Assembly (NCBI RefSeq): GCF_000005505.3
Contig: NC_016132.3
Span: forward strand, 19,272,501-19,336,500
Length of the DNA: 64,000 nt
Direction: 5' to 3'
Origin: Brachypodium distachyon
Taxonomy: Eukaryota; Streptophyta; Magnoliopsida; Poales; Poaceae
A program made the translations under genes and the position numbers. The notes beneath the pieces are model-generated. The model did no database searches. It saw only the letters and a list, made by a program, of their open reading frames with translations, and was not told where the DNA came from. Positions 11,738 to 23,775 of this stretch are shown here, one piece after another; positions within the stretch are counted from its first letter, which is position 1; each line of letters starts with the position of its first letter.

Positions 11738-12612
11738 ACAATTCCTTGGCTGATATGTCTGTTTCTAAATTTTGACCAGGCTGTCAAAATATTCAAAAGA
11801 AAAAAAAGAGTAAATACTCAGGGGGAGAACTCCAAAAAATATATGTAGGCACACGGATTTTTTTAAATGAGATAATTCTAGAGGAACTAACTACCTCCAT
11901 CATCTGAACTGCTTCCTCCATCCTTTGATTCATCTGAATGATGTGGATCACCATTGTCAGCGTTACTGGCATTGCCATTGATCCCCATGAATTCATCTGA
12001 TTCCATTGTAACGTCCAAAAGGCACACCCAAAAACAAAAATTCCTAAGGAGAAAACACAGGTGGTTAGAGACTCAGATTCCATCGTAACATTCCAATAAC
12101 ACCGAAAAACACAAGATAATGATCTCCCGCAAGCCTAGAAAAGAAGAACTAAGCATACTGACAAAGAACAAAAATGCATCTAATTACCACTTTTACTGCT
12201 TGGACTATATGACAACAATAAGACCAGTACACACAAAGACCACCGAATCATGTTTTCAGGCATTAAAAAATTGTTCCAAGACATCGAAAAATTGTGAGTT
12301 AAACAATGACATTTTGCATGAAAAAAAGGCTCAGCTCATGTGAATGATATGCATCATCCTTGTCAGCATTATTGACATTGACATTGTGAGAGCATGAGAC
12401 ACCGGCTGCCCTGTTCGTAGCACAATCCTAGCTCGTCTGCGCAAACAGCATCATACAAAACAGCAGGCCACCATCCCTCCCCCACCCCTGCCACATATCA
12501 CTCTGTGATCATAGGGGGCAGCTCGTTCCAAACGCAAAAATCAGCGCACTCAAACTGGCCCAAAAAATTCCCTACTCAAAACGGGAACACAAAACAATCG
12601 GATACAAAAATT

Positions 12613-14560
12613 GCACATGAAGAGGCATGGTGTGCAAGTCACTGTCCAACAAAAAGATCTAAAATATCCTTTTGGGCCCTAAGAAAACCCTTACTAACTT
12701 GCACAACCAAAAACATGATGTGCAAGTCCTTAGCGAAAACTCAAAAATTGTGCATCGTGAGTTTACATGTGTAGCTCAACTCTCTAAGCTGCACATTTTG
12801 AGGCGTGGTGTGCAACTCGTCAACTCTCCGACAAATGAAACCTTGCTAGCTTGCAACACCAAAAACAGATGTGCAAGTCTTTAGCGAAACCTCAAAAATT
12901 GCGTGTCATCAGTTTGTGTGTACAGCTCGACTATCTAGCTTGCACATGATGAGACATGGTGTGCAAGTTAACTCTCCAACAAAAATGATCTAAAAAATCC
13001 TTTGCTAAATTGCACATTTTGATGCATAGTGTGTAACTTGTCAACTCCCCTGACAAAAAAAGAAAACCCTACTAACTTTCACATCCAAACAAATACAAGT
13101 CCTTTGTGAAAAACTAAAAAATTGCATGACAATGAGTTTACGTGTACAGCTCGACTCTCTAACTTGCACATGATGAGGCATGGTGTGAATCAACTCTCCG
13201 ACAAAAAGACCTAAAAAATTCTTTTGCTAAATTGCACATTTTGGGGTGCGGTGTGAAACTCGTCAACTCTCAAACAAAGAAAATCCTACTAACTTGCACA
13301 ACAAAAAACATGATGTGCAAGTCCTTAGCGGAAACTCAAAAATTGTGCGTCAACAGTTTACACTCAGCTCGGCTCTCTAACTTGCACATTTTTGGGTGCG
13401 GTGTGCAACTCATCAACTCTCTGACAAAGAAAACCTTACTAACTTGCACAACCAGAAATATGATGTGCAAGTCCTCACGAAAGCTCTAAATTTGTTTGTT
13501 ATGAGTTTGCGTGTGCAGCTCGACTCTCTAACTTGCACATGACGAGGCATGGTGTGTAAGTCAACTCTCCAAAAAAAAGACCTAAAAAAAATCCTTTGCT
13601 AAATGGCACATTTAGGGCGCGGTGTGCAACTCGTCAACTCTCCAACGGAAAAGAAAACCCTACTAACTCGCACAACCAAAAACATGATGTGCAAGTCTTT
13701 CGTGAAAACTCAAAAATCCCACGTTCATGAGTTTACATGTGCAACTTGACTCTCTAACTTGCACACGATGAGACATGGTGTGCAAGTCAACTCTCCAACA
13801 AAAAAAATTAAAAAAAAATCCTTTGCTAAATTTCACATTTTGATGCATGGTGTGCAACTCGTCAACTCCCCCCGACAAAATCCTACTAACTTGCATACCC
13901 AAGAACATACAACTCCTTCGTGAGAACTCAAAAATCCCGCGTCATGAGTTTACATGTGCAACTTGACTCTCTAACTTGCACACGATGACACATGGTGTGC
14001 AGTCAACTCTCCAACAAAAAGACCTAAAAAAAAACCTTTGCTAAATTGCACATTTTGATGCATGGTGTGCAACTCGTCAACTCTTTGACAAGAAAGCCCT
14101 ACTAACTTGCACAACCAAAAAAATGATGTGCAAGTCCTTAGCGAAAGCCCAAAAATTGTATGTCATGAGTTTACTTGTTCAACTCGGCTCTCTAACTTGC
14201 ACACGATGAGACATGGTGTGCAAGTGAACTCTCTGACAAAAAGACCCTACTAACTTGCACAACGAAAAACATGATATGCAAGTCCTTAGCGAAAGCTCAA
14301 AAATTGCAAGCCATGAGTTTATTTGTGCAGCTCGACTCTGTAAATTGCACATGATGAGGCATGGCGTGCAAGACAACTCCAACAAAAGACCTAAAATAAA
14401 TCCTTTTCTAAGTTGCACATTTTGGGGCGCGTTGTGCAACCCGTCAACTCTCCGACAAAGAAAACCCTACTAACTTGCACACCCAAAACACATGATTTGC
14501 AAGTCCTTCATGGGACCTCAAAAATTTTTTGCACACCCCTGAGTTATTTATGTGCAATTG
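12613..14560. repeat. Tandem array of about 150-224-bp units, about ten copies
   Basis: Each unit contains CTAACTTGCACAACCAAAAA, then ATGATGTGCAAGTCCTTAGC, a GAGTTTACGTGTGCAGCTCG block and, in longer units, a TGCTAAATTGCACATTTTGG block. Copies of the first motif start near 12701, 12851, 13075, 13293, 13443, 13666, 13890, 14106, 14254 and 14476, so spacing alternates between roughly 150 and 215-225 bp: a higher-order arrangement caused by loss of an internal block in some units. TTGCACA/TGTGCAA pairs inside each unit give it local inverted symmetry. Units are about 80-90% alike by eye. No coding signal. Confidence 0.9.
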
Positions 14561-16039
14561 ACCTTTTATGGGTAACTCATCAGAACAAAAAGAAACTAAA
14601 ACCCTTGATGGCTCCTTCCTCTTCCAGACTTCCTAAAGATAATTTGTTTGAGCTTTGTATGTAATTGATTTTCCTTAATACAACATTTTCGGATGATTCT
14701 TTGCTTCTCTCAAACTTATGCCATTAGTGAGTAGCGAGGGTCGAAAGACTGTGCATCACAAACATTTGCATGATATGCCAGCCCACAGAAAATATAACAC
14801 CTAAAACACATTGCATGTCCATAAAAAGAGACCACAGACACATACTAAAAAAATATTCAAGTTTTGATAAACCCTACTGCTATCACATGTCCAGACTACT
14901 ACTTGTTTGCAGGAGTCTCTTCTTCATATGGACCGAGCCACCTCTCAGCGATTGACAGTGTAAACATGGAGGAATAGCCCGCCCAAGGTGTCCACCTCAA
15001 ATCGGTAGAACGCTGTCCTTTCTGATTCCATGGCAAATGCAGAAATCTGCCCATCCATCAACAATAACAATGGTCCGGCTTGCTGCAGTAGTGTACTCGC
15101 CGATCATACACTTAAGCGGCGGCTTGAAGACAAAACTTCTAATAAAACAAAACTTATAGCTTGAACTACATAAAATAAACTTAACAATCTTAGCATCATC
15201 AGGAACAGGAAAAAGAACTCACCGGAATCCTGCAACCATGTCCATGTCGCTCACCCTGTGCACAATGAACTCACGGTGATGTTCATGTATAAGTCAACAC
15301 CTTTAAAAGCAACCAGAATCATTGCAACATCATCATCACGGAGTCCAGCCATGTCCGTGAACACAATTGAGTGGAACAAAATCACAAACTTCGTACACGA
15401 CTTCTTGAAGACCTGCACAAAACAAGAAGAAAATAAACTCAATACACAATCAGAAACTCGCCAAATTAAACAAGAAAACACAGAAGATAGGCCTGCGGAT
15501 CTGAGGAAGAACAATCAGAAACTAACCAAAATAAGATTGGGTCTTCACCAATAACGTCATCCTGCCCCTCCACTACAGCTTCGAAGGCGCACCAATAGGA
15601 CACTGTCACCAGATTTAAGCTTATGGATCCTTGCAAAAAGTCTCCAATATGCACCACAAAGAATGGTGACATCATTCCTCCTCTCAACATACACATCACT
15701 TAAATCCACTGAAATCCCGCACGACGAGAAAATTCTCAACAAAGTCGGTGAGACGATCTCTGAAGCACGGAGGTACACTCTATATGGCCAGAAAAATTAA
15801 ACCTCAAACCGTGACTAAAAATTATTAAGGACCACTGAGCTACAAGCAATTGATTAAAAAAAAGAGAATAAAACGAACATACCACAAAATCCCTGCACCC
15901 GTCGCCCATGTTGGTGAACGATGATAAGCACACATTGGGATGCTTGCAGACCACATCAAACTTATTGCGAGCATGGAATCGGGGGGCCATGATCTGCAAG
16001 AATGCAGAAAATGTAGATTCAAACAAAATGTTTTGCGGA

Positions 16040-17642
16040 GAAGGAAAAAGGTACTCTAGATTCTAACTGAAAGAACAAATAGCCTCATAAACATAGATTG
16101 CAATAACCCCACTAATAACAACTCTGTCAGAACCCCCCCCCCCTCCCCCCAGAACAACATATCCCCACACAGAACAAAACAAAAAAGTACTCTATTATCC
16201 AGTCTGGGATTTTATATCAAGATTAGTTCTGCCAGAAAGAGTTAGTGGTAAAAAAATCAACTACTGAGAACCAACGTACTATGTTAGAGTTCTCAACTTC
16301 TCAATTTGCCTGACGGATAGGTTCCATGATTTAACTCTCAGCTGAACTAAATCGTGATAAATAAATAAATAAAACACTGCCCCTCCTAGCAAAAACACAT
16401 CCCTTGCCGACAAGTTCAAAATCTCTCACCCGCCCCCTAACACCATACCCGCATCGCGTACAATAATAAACAAACAAACAACGGTCTATTTGCCTCTATC
16501 GAATCACAAATACATATACACAGAACGAACAAATACTTATTTCTCAGGCGCCTGATCAATAGCAAATTCGTTTTACAAATCAAGCAGCTGAGCAATAATC
16601 ACACTTAATTTATAAACTACTAGTACAGTAGTTTATACAAAACATAACAATATAATTGGACATTCAAGCAAAATGATCTCGGGGCCGATGCTAGAAGCCG
16701 CGGCCACGGACATGGCACCCAGTCCACGCCGCCCGCCGGCCGTGGCTGGCGTCAGAGCACGTGGTGGCGCAGTGCACGAGGAACTGTGCGGCGGTGGATA
16801 GCGCCGATCAGCCCTAGACTCCTTTGCTTGTCTCTTGCACGATAATCTAATCCGGCGCCGACGCGTATCGAGAGCGGTCACCGCAGAGAGTTGCTGCGTG
16901 GACAGTTGAGTCGGCGATGTCGGCCCGAGAAGGCAGCACTGTGGGAACAGGAAAAAGAAGGTTCGATGGAGTGTAAGGAGACACGGAAAATCAGAACATG
17001 CACGGAAATTGATGCATGGTGGACGACGACGATGAAAGAAACCTTCTTGCTTTTATTATTAGGGATTATTATATTTTGTTATGCCTAGTGGGCTTGTGAT
17101 TGTGGGCAAAGGGAGCCACAGACAGAGAGATAAGAATAAGTGGGCTTAGTATGAACAAGAACTTCGTGTGGTTCATAGAGCACGGGTGTTAACGAACATG
17201 CACGGAAATTGATGCACGGCAGACGACGAAGGAAACTTTCCTATTTTTATTATTAGTGAGGGATAGATAGACTGAACCCTTGTAAATTGAAAATTGAAAA
17301 CGGAGTGCGTAATAGAAGAGCGAACTGATCGAACACACAACTACGCAGTCAGTGACGTCACCCTTGGTATGGCCAGCTGACATGCCGAACCGAGCCACCG
17401 CGATCCGTGGTGTTCATTGCGAGCAGAACACGTCTCAGACAATGGGGCCCAGGAATCTACGTAATTGGTATGGGACTCGGGCCCTCGGGAACCTTCGCCC
17501 GGAAAGACTTGTTGCATCTCCTTGCGTGTTAATGAAGCGGTTGGGACGTACAAGCGGCATCATGCGGGCAACTCTGACTAATTTGGAACACAGAAAGATA
17601 CCAGAAAAGTGTTTACATGGCACTTAGAAGATTACTGTTTCG
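16040..17642. other. Intergenic, with short duplications
   Basis: It holds a C-tract at about 16131-16149, a GC-rich minus-strand frame at 16633-16881 that could be a 5' exon of the gene remnant to its left, and a direct repeat of AACATGCACGGAAATTGATG (at about 16996 and 17193) followed by similar sequence. The blocks at 16571-16622 and 17273-17440 recur in the same order at 45531-45735, so this is one arm of an older segmental duplication. No convincing gene. Confidence 0.5.
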
Positions 17643-17644
17643 TA

Positions 17645-18854
17645 CTCCCTCCGTCCCGAAAAGGTTGTTGCGGGCACTTCACAAATATCTTCTTACAAAA
17701 ACGTTCTCGAAATTAAAATAATTACAGTCCAGAAAGGGTATTACAGGATCCAAATTCTAATCGCCTCCGCCAGTGTCCAGGTCGCCGGAGCCACTCCCTC
17801 TGCAGGTCCCCTCCTTCTTCCCCTCTCTAGGTTGCTTCCGCAAGTCCTCTCCAGGCCATATCCATCTCCAGCCCTGCCACGATCCCACGAGCTACAGCCA
17901 CAACTTCAAATCAATCACACACCAGAATCCCAAGAGCTATATCTGCATATTCAAATTAATCACACACCACAAATCCCAGAAGCTACAGACAGACGCATAT
18001 TCAAATCAATCAGACCAAGATCCCAGGAGAACAGTCTTAGTTCCAAATCAATCACACAGATCGACCACGATCGAGGAGCTGGACTTGAGGTGTTGCTCCT
18101 CCTCCCCTTCAAATGCAAATCAAACACCTTCAAGAACAAGAACATATGGAGGTTAATGGATATTGACAAATAAAATGGGGCAAATCAATCAGAAATCATG
18201 GGCTAAATCTGAATTGAGGAGCCGCTTCTTCTGCTTGCAGCAGCCTCAAAAATCTCGCAGATCGAAAAGCGCCGCAAAAAAAGAACAAAGAGAAAAGTGA
18301 GGAGATCGAAAAAAACCTTCTTCTTCTGCTTGCAGCCGCCTTGACGAGCTGTGCCCTCCTCCCCTTCCGTCGTCGCGTCGCCGCCACCGGATGCAGACTC
18401 GCCGCCACCAGATCCGGGCTCGCCACCAACAGATCTCGAAGCTGCTGCTCCTACTCCTCCTCGGCTGCGGCGACAGCGGCCCCAGCTCCGGCTCCTCCCC
18501 TTTGGGCACCGTGAAGACGGCGACCGGATCTGGTCTTGAAACCACCGGATCCGGCGAGATTCAACTCGCCTTTTGGTAGGAGCGCGACGGCGGCGAGGGA
18601 AGCGCAGGGGAGAAGAGAGGGGAAGGTTCAGGGGAGCACGGGGGAGAAGAGAGGGGAAGGTGGAGGGGAGCACGGCGGGGGCGACCGGAGAGAGGGATAG
18701 GGCCCGAGAGGAGAGGGAGAGCGGCAGAGAGGGGGACGTGGGGAGGAGAGGGGGGAGCTGGGCGAAAATAAGGGAGAGGAGCGCGGAGCTGTAGAAAATG
18801 GAAGGGTTTTTTTTCAAAAATGCGGCCGTGACAATCTTTTCGGGACGGAGTGAG
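17645..18854. mobile_element. 1.2-kb element with Stowaway/Tc1-mariner-type ends
   Basis: The left end CTCCCTCCGTCCCGAAAAG (17645 on) pairs with the right end CTTTTCGGGACGGAGTGAG (to 18854). Homology continues about ten more bases inward and TA dinucleotides flank both ends (17643-17644 and 18855-18856). This is the Tc1/mariner-type signature, but the length is ten times that of a normal Stowaway MITE. The interior is not transposase-like: it has CT-rich genic-looking DNA (17770-18170) and a strongly purine/pyrimidine-skewed GC block (18200-18790) with low-complexity frames. Confidence 0.65.
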
Positions 18855-18892
18855 TAGCATGTCGCACAACATGCTCAGTAGATTTAACTATT

Positions 18893-19108
18893 ATGCTCCC
18901 TGTGTTTCTCCTGTCTTACTACCGCTGCTGATGATGAACAGGTAGAGGAGAGGGATGAGAACGAGTGATAAGAAGGCGCCAGTAACGGTGACGGGTCGGG
19001 AGACATGGAGTGGTGACTGGAGACTATGGAGTCCTGTTGATACAGTCGGACGGCCGGCCGCCACCAAACGCTAACGGTTAAATAAAACAGGATGAGGGGG
19101 CGGCCCAC
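18893..19108 (-). pseudogene. Broken copy of the CYP71-like first exon and leader
   Basis: Aligns by eye to 6545-6745 of the intact P450 gene. Shared blocks include CTCCCTGTGTTTCTC, GAGGAGAGGGATGAGAA and GGTTAAATAA. It covers the leader, the start region and the membrane-anchor codons. The reading frame is shifted relative to the intact gene and nothing downstream of the hinge is present, so no P450 can be made. It directly abuts the right end of the Stowaway-ended element. Confidence 0.75.
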
Positions 19109-19149
19109 CATGGCTTGAACCGTGAATGATCACTCTAGAGTAATTTTTG

Positions 19150-20040
19150 TTAAAATGTACAACATTTGTGGCTAGGTTTCAAGGTTAGGCCAAGTTTTGC
19201 TAACGGTTAAATTTGCTGGTAAACTTGAGGAGAGAGTTAGGGAAAATATAATGCTTTTTGTTTGCCCCTTGGCTTATTGCTATATTAGTGAGAGGGTTCT
19301 TTTTTTGCCCCGCTAGCCCGACAGGTGGGATAACACTGTCAGATTGGGCGTCAAAGCCTCAGTCCTGCAAAAACAAAACATGGCACCTTTGTTGTTATGC
19401 AGACTTCCTACGAAACATCAGGACAAATATGTCCGCTACGCACGACGTACTGTTTTAGTTAACATAATTATAATTAAACACCGCACATCAGTCCATGTCC
19501 AACCTTTAGTAGACAAAGTCATCGCGGTAGATCAGCTTCTTGGAAGTGACAAATGTGCTCCATCCAGTCGGCAGAAGGTACCTCTGGGGCTGGCCTGCAC
19601 CTCTCCAATATAAATAAGCACGGTTTCTTAAGAATATGCTTTTTCTATTTTTGGCATTCTACATGTTCTGAAACAACCAAGAAACTCCATGCATTCAGCA
19701 ATCATCCGCACTTGGCACTCTCTCGCGAAGATCCTTTTCTTTTTGCATTGATGCCTTGCCTGTTCATGTAATGACAAATGGTTCCTTTGGTCTTTTTACG
19801 TCCATGGTCTTTGTAAATGTTTCTCAACTTTTGTGTGTTTTTTAGGTGATCAGTTTTGTGTGTGTGAAACATTTTCTTAGTTTCTCTCTCCCTTTTTGTG
19901 TGTCAGAAACACTTCCTTAGTTCTCCCCTTTTCATTGGTGAATAGATGGTTGTGTCGAATTAAAATGTGCTAGTTTGGTACGGAGAGACTCGACAAACCA
20001 ATCTATTTATTTGTGCCAAACACAAGAATCAGCTCACTTA
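19150..20040. repeat. Mixed repeat block: solo long-TIR arm and cassette remnants
   Basis: 19151-19350 matches the terminal arms of the TIR element at 45738-47331 (ACATTTGTGGCTAGG ... TTTGCCCCTTGGCTTAT ... GATTGGGCGTCAAAGC). 19357-19470 matches 48271-48360. 19800-20030 matches the region before the SNF2 fragments of the repeated cassettes (CTCGACAAACCAATCTATTT). This is therefore a degenerate cassette without its SNF2 part. Confidence 0.6.
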
Positions 20041-20259
20041 TTGAAGCCATTGCATTACATGTACTACATAACCTCAACCAAACACTAAATGGACGACGAA
20101 TATTGTATTGCTCGAGGGGGCAGCGTCGGTGCGAAAGTGAAGGCCCCATTTTTTGTACTTGTATATGTAGCTTTTGCAAGTTTCTCAAAATACTTGTACA
20201 TTCAAACTTTAAAATCCTTTTTTTTGTAATTAATCGTTACTCTTACTTTTTAAGGTTTT

Positions 20260-22505
20260 TTTTTAGAAACATCTGGCTTTATTGATTCAATAAACAAAGT
20301 ACAAGTAATCGAAATTGAAACGAAACCAACAACAAAAAACCCTAATGAAACTAAAAGTACATCAAGATTCTTTGAAGTAAATAACTCTTGATCCGTCATC
20401 CGTATCTTGAAAACTCTTCATGTCTCCGGTGATGAAATTGCAGAAGACCAAAGCTGCACAAGCTGGACTAACCTTATAGGTTTTGAATAACCACATGAGT
20501 CGCTCACCGCAACCGATGAGAACCTAATATCGTTGAACGCACTCTAGCCAGGGACACACCCCTTGCAAGCCAGGTTGTCGATCTGCTAATTCGTCGCCAA
20601 ACCAACTAGAAAGAAGACCAAAATAACGAAAAAACAAACCGCGAGATCCGCGAGCTCCATGGAGTAGATCGTGTTGACTACACCAGGAAGAGGATGGAGC
20701 CGGGAGACTATTATTCCATACGTCGTCACCTTCTCCACCAAGACGCCGTCACGAGGAAACAAAACCTCACAAAGAAGGTAGACAAACTGCAGCCAGACGT
20801 TGATCTATGGTTTCCCTCGTCACCTGATGCCTAATCGGCAATCGGAGACGAGGGGAACCGAAAGAAAAAACGTTGATCGGAAGATTCCTGGCGTCCTCCT
20901 GGCGGCTAGGGCTTGGAACGGGGATTTTAGGTGAACAATCTTAGTGTTACCATCCTATTGTATAGATAGCCATCAGTCCGTGCTTTTGGAAAAAAATCTC
21001 AGAAGCCCGGCTGGCCAGACCCGGCTTCATCTTCACGCCCTCGGGCCGATCCGGCATGTCCCGTTTTTTTTTCATATCAGGCTTCCAGCAGCTAAGCCTT
21101 GGCCTCTTTTCTCCTTTTTTGTTTGAATCCTCTGTTGCCGGGCTAAGCCCAGTTAGCATTATTCTTTTTTCTCCTCCTTGGGCTAGGCTTTCTTTGCCTT
21201 TTTATTTTTTTCTCCTTGCTGGGCTGAAACGGGCCTGGGCTATTTTATAGGCTCGTCGGGCGTAACGGGCCTAGGCAGGCCCGTCCGGGCTCGGTGCCAC
21301 GCCTAGGCCTGGAGAAGTTCTGGGGCCGGCCCGACCCCTATATAGCCAGACTTGAGGGGCGAGGCCCGTTTAGGAGTGGACGGGCCGGCCCGGTGGCCGC
21401 CTATGTCCTATTGGTGAAAGGAAGGGGAGCTTCCCCGCAGAAAAAATAGGAAGTGAAGCTAAAAATGATTTGAGAAAGATTGAATAAATCATGCATTTTA
21501 TTACATGAAATATGAAGAGGGAGGTCAAATCTTTAATGGCCCAGGGCCTTTTTTCAAGGCCCGCCGGTCTTACTGGACGGGCCGGCCCGATCCGTGCCTG
21601 GGCCGATAGGTTGCCATTTGGGATCGGCCCGGCTCAGCACCTCTAAAGTCGGGCTTCACGGGCCGTGCCCGGGCCGTTTAACTCGTGTGAGGCTGGGCCG
21701 GCCCGATCGATGGCCATTTATACTGTATCCGTGCGTCCGTCACATGTCAGCCGGAGGATCGACATCCAACATAAGTAATTGGGACCTGAAAAAAAAAGAC
21801 CCGGACCACTCTATCGCCCCAGTTCCAACATCCCTCGTGTCCACTTCACCCGCCGCCGCTGCCCTACGCATCGCGGCATCAATGCCGGACTCCTCATCCC
21901 TCGCCGCCGCCCAAGACTCGCCCCCACAACCCGATGCCTGGCGCATGCCCATCAACGATCAAGCGACACCCATGGCCGCACGCAGCTGAGATCCGAAGGG
22001 GCCACGCGCCGCCGCCTCCCACCACGAAGCCTTGTCGCCATTGATCATCTCTATGTCGTCATCCAACCCGACCATGCTGCTGTCCGCCACGACAAAGGCT
22101 GAGCCGGCACCCTAACCAACCCTTCCGCCGCCTGCAACCATGAGCTTCGACGTGATGGGCGGATGCCGCAGGAGCTCGTGCCCGAGGCCCATGCACCCAT
22201 TCCCTAGATCAAGCGCGCCCAGGTCGCCATACTCCTTGCTGACTCCGACCTCCGTTGGCACCGACAGCCTCAAGGGCCTCTACACAATCCGGGAGAAGGT
22301 GGGATAGGGCTTCCGCAACACATGATTTCCCGTGCAAGTACATCGCCAAGAGGAAGATGCTAGATTTAATCAAAGTAAGACCAACTGTGATTTTTAGTTT
22401 ACAAATTTTTCCTCCTGTGGTATTGTACATGGTAGTTCTACTAGCACGTTGTTTCTGATTGTGTGCAGACATGATGTGCATAGTACGTTGTGCCACAATG
22501 CTACT
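20260..22505. other. Intergenic, unclassified repeats
   Basis: 20262-20930 looks like a 3'-transcribed repeat (TTTATTGATTCAATAAAC start, no long frame). 21230-21720 is dominated by GGGCCGGCCCG-type low-complexity DNA. 21830-22340 is GC-rich with short frames, none recognisable. No gene is supported. Confidence 0.35.
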
Positions 22506-22511
22506 AAGGTA

Positions 22512-22624
22512 CTCCCTCCGTTCCATAATTCTTGTCGAAATATTACATGTATCTAGACATTTTTTAGGAATAGATGCATCCATTTTTGGGCAAATTTGAG
22601 ACAAGAATTATGGAACGGAGGGAG
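22512..22624. mobile_element. Stowaway MITE, intact
   Basis: Near-perfect foldback of 113 bp. The left arm CTCCCTCCGTTCCATAATTC pairs with the right arm GAATTATGGAACGGAGGGAG, with TA on both sides. Confidence 0.95.
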
Positions 22625-22984
22625 TATTGTTCAACAGCTGCAATTTCAAAAAATTTATACACAGAAACTCCCGCATTGCTGTACTTTTTTGCTGTAATTT
22701 TGTTCGTAGTTTACTTTCTTCACAGCAGGTTTTATCACATGTGCTCTATACAAGTAACTACTAAACTCATGTAGGTAAAAAATGGGTGTAGCAGATCTTC
22801 TGAGGTTCTTCATACTCCCTCCATTTCACATATGCGTTTTGATCAATGGGGCATTCATATCATAGTAATGAAGGACTATTATTGTTCAATAGCATTGATA
22901 TCATCTGGTTTCAGTGTACATTTTTTTATTCATTGTATTTTTAACATTTTACTTCAAATATATGTTTCCTTTTTACAAACATAT

Positions 22985-23090
22985 TTCAGATCCTCGTGTC
23001 CAGGTTGCTTCATAGAAAAGGCTTATCTATATTCCATACATTCTTGAAATTAATTTCTAAGCATATGAACAAGCTGCAGCTTGATAAGGT
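22985..23090 (+). other. Isolated exon-like block
   Basis: An ATATTTCAG acceptor is followed by a 33-codon open block (reading ILVSRLLHRKGLSIFHTFLK and on to LDK) that ends AAG before a GTAAGA donor at about 23090. The surrounding 22.6-25.8 kb is AT-rich with other weak exon-like pieces (about 23895-24022) but I cannot assemble a gene or name a family. Otherwise the stretch holds only MITEs and a short direct repeat (GGTATGTTTGG, 25578-25650). Confidence 0.25.
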
Positions 23091-23682
23091 AAGAATTTTA
23101 CCAGTGTGTGCTATTTCATCCTGCAATTTTTAGTTAACATGGCAAGCCTGCTTTGCAGGTAGATAAGTTTATTTACTCTTCATGCTTAGAATCATAGTGC
23201 TAATTCAAAAGGGAAAACTTTGGCCCACTGGATAAATTCTGCTTTATATATGACCAAAGGGTGCACAGCGTCGTGAAAGATGGGATCCCATTGATGCAGG
23301 GGCTTTGTTAATGTAGTCCTCATCCCTGTAATCTAGCATCTCCCTCTGAAATATTACGGTTTAATATCTATCCTTCTCTTATTGCGCTTATGTTTTCATG
23401 TGAATTATTATCTACAGTATATTCACTAGAGATATACTCATGTTTGATCTGCTGCTGATGTGCTATGACTATGACATTAGACAGACAAACATTCTTAAAC
23501 CTTGTTCAGTTTCTCAGAAAGTGTCTGTTGAGATAATTGATTATTCATCAGAAAAGAAAACATAATGCAAATATTTCCCTGTAAGACACCTAAATTCTAA
23601 CCAGCGACTGAATGAATCCTCTATTCTTCTTAGTTCGCTTGGAATTGTTCAGTTAAGTCTCGCGATGCTACTCTCTGTTGTA

Positions 23683-23775
23683 CTCCCTCCGATCCATAAA
23701 AAGTGTCGCCCACTTAGTACAAAATTTGTGCTAACTTAGTACAAAATGGGCGACACTTTTATGGATTGGAGGGAG
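23683..23775. mobile_element. Stowaway MITE, intact
   Basis: Foldback of 93 bp between TA dinucleotides. CTCCCTCCGATCCATAAAAA pairs with TTTTATGGATTGGAGGGAG, and the inner arms carry AGTGTCGCCCA and its complement. Confidence 0.93.

Larger units (their letters stand above)
10600..16030 (-). pseudogene. Multi-exon gene remnant, possibly B3-like DNA-binding protein
   Basis: Several exon-like blocks on the minus strand, in order from 5' (high coordinate): 16026-15890 (contains MAPRFHARNKFDVVC, followed by a GTATG donor); about 15795-15590 (after an ATATAG acceptor; reads VYLRASEIVSPTLL ... VYVERRNDVTILCG ... HKLKSGDSVLL, the spacing of a degenerate B3 or VRN1/REM domain); about 15510-15258; an acidic Ser/Asp/Gly linker at about 12010-11885 (DEFMGINGNASNADNGD...); about 11400-11215; 11110-10985 (ends AAG before a GTACAG donor); and about 10720-10630. 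A 2-kb tandem array separates the first and later blocks. The order is consistent with one gene, but I cannot join all phases, so it may be a relic. The B3 assignment is weak and rests on motif spacing alone. Confidence 0.3.

Noticed and set aside
12613..14560. CRISPR-like array
   Set aside because: Units are long, degenerate and directly adjacent, with no short constant repeat and unique spacers; the DNA is plant nuclear.
18203..18817. Long minus-strand open frame of 204 codons
   Set aside because: Composition is Ser/Pro/Arg/Leu-biased from a purine-skewed GC block inside a transposable element; no domain.
22813..22880. Stowaway MITE starting CTCCCTCCATTTCACAT
   Set aside because: Only one end is seen; no matching inverted end within 500 bp.
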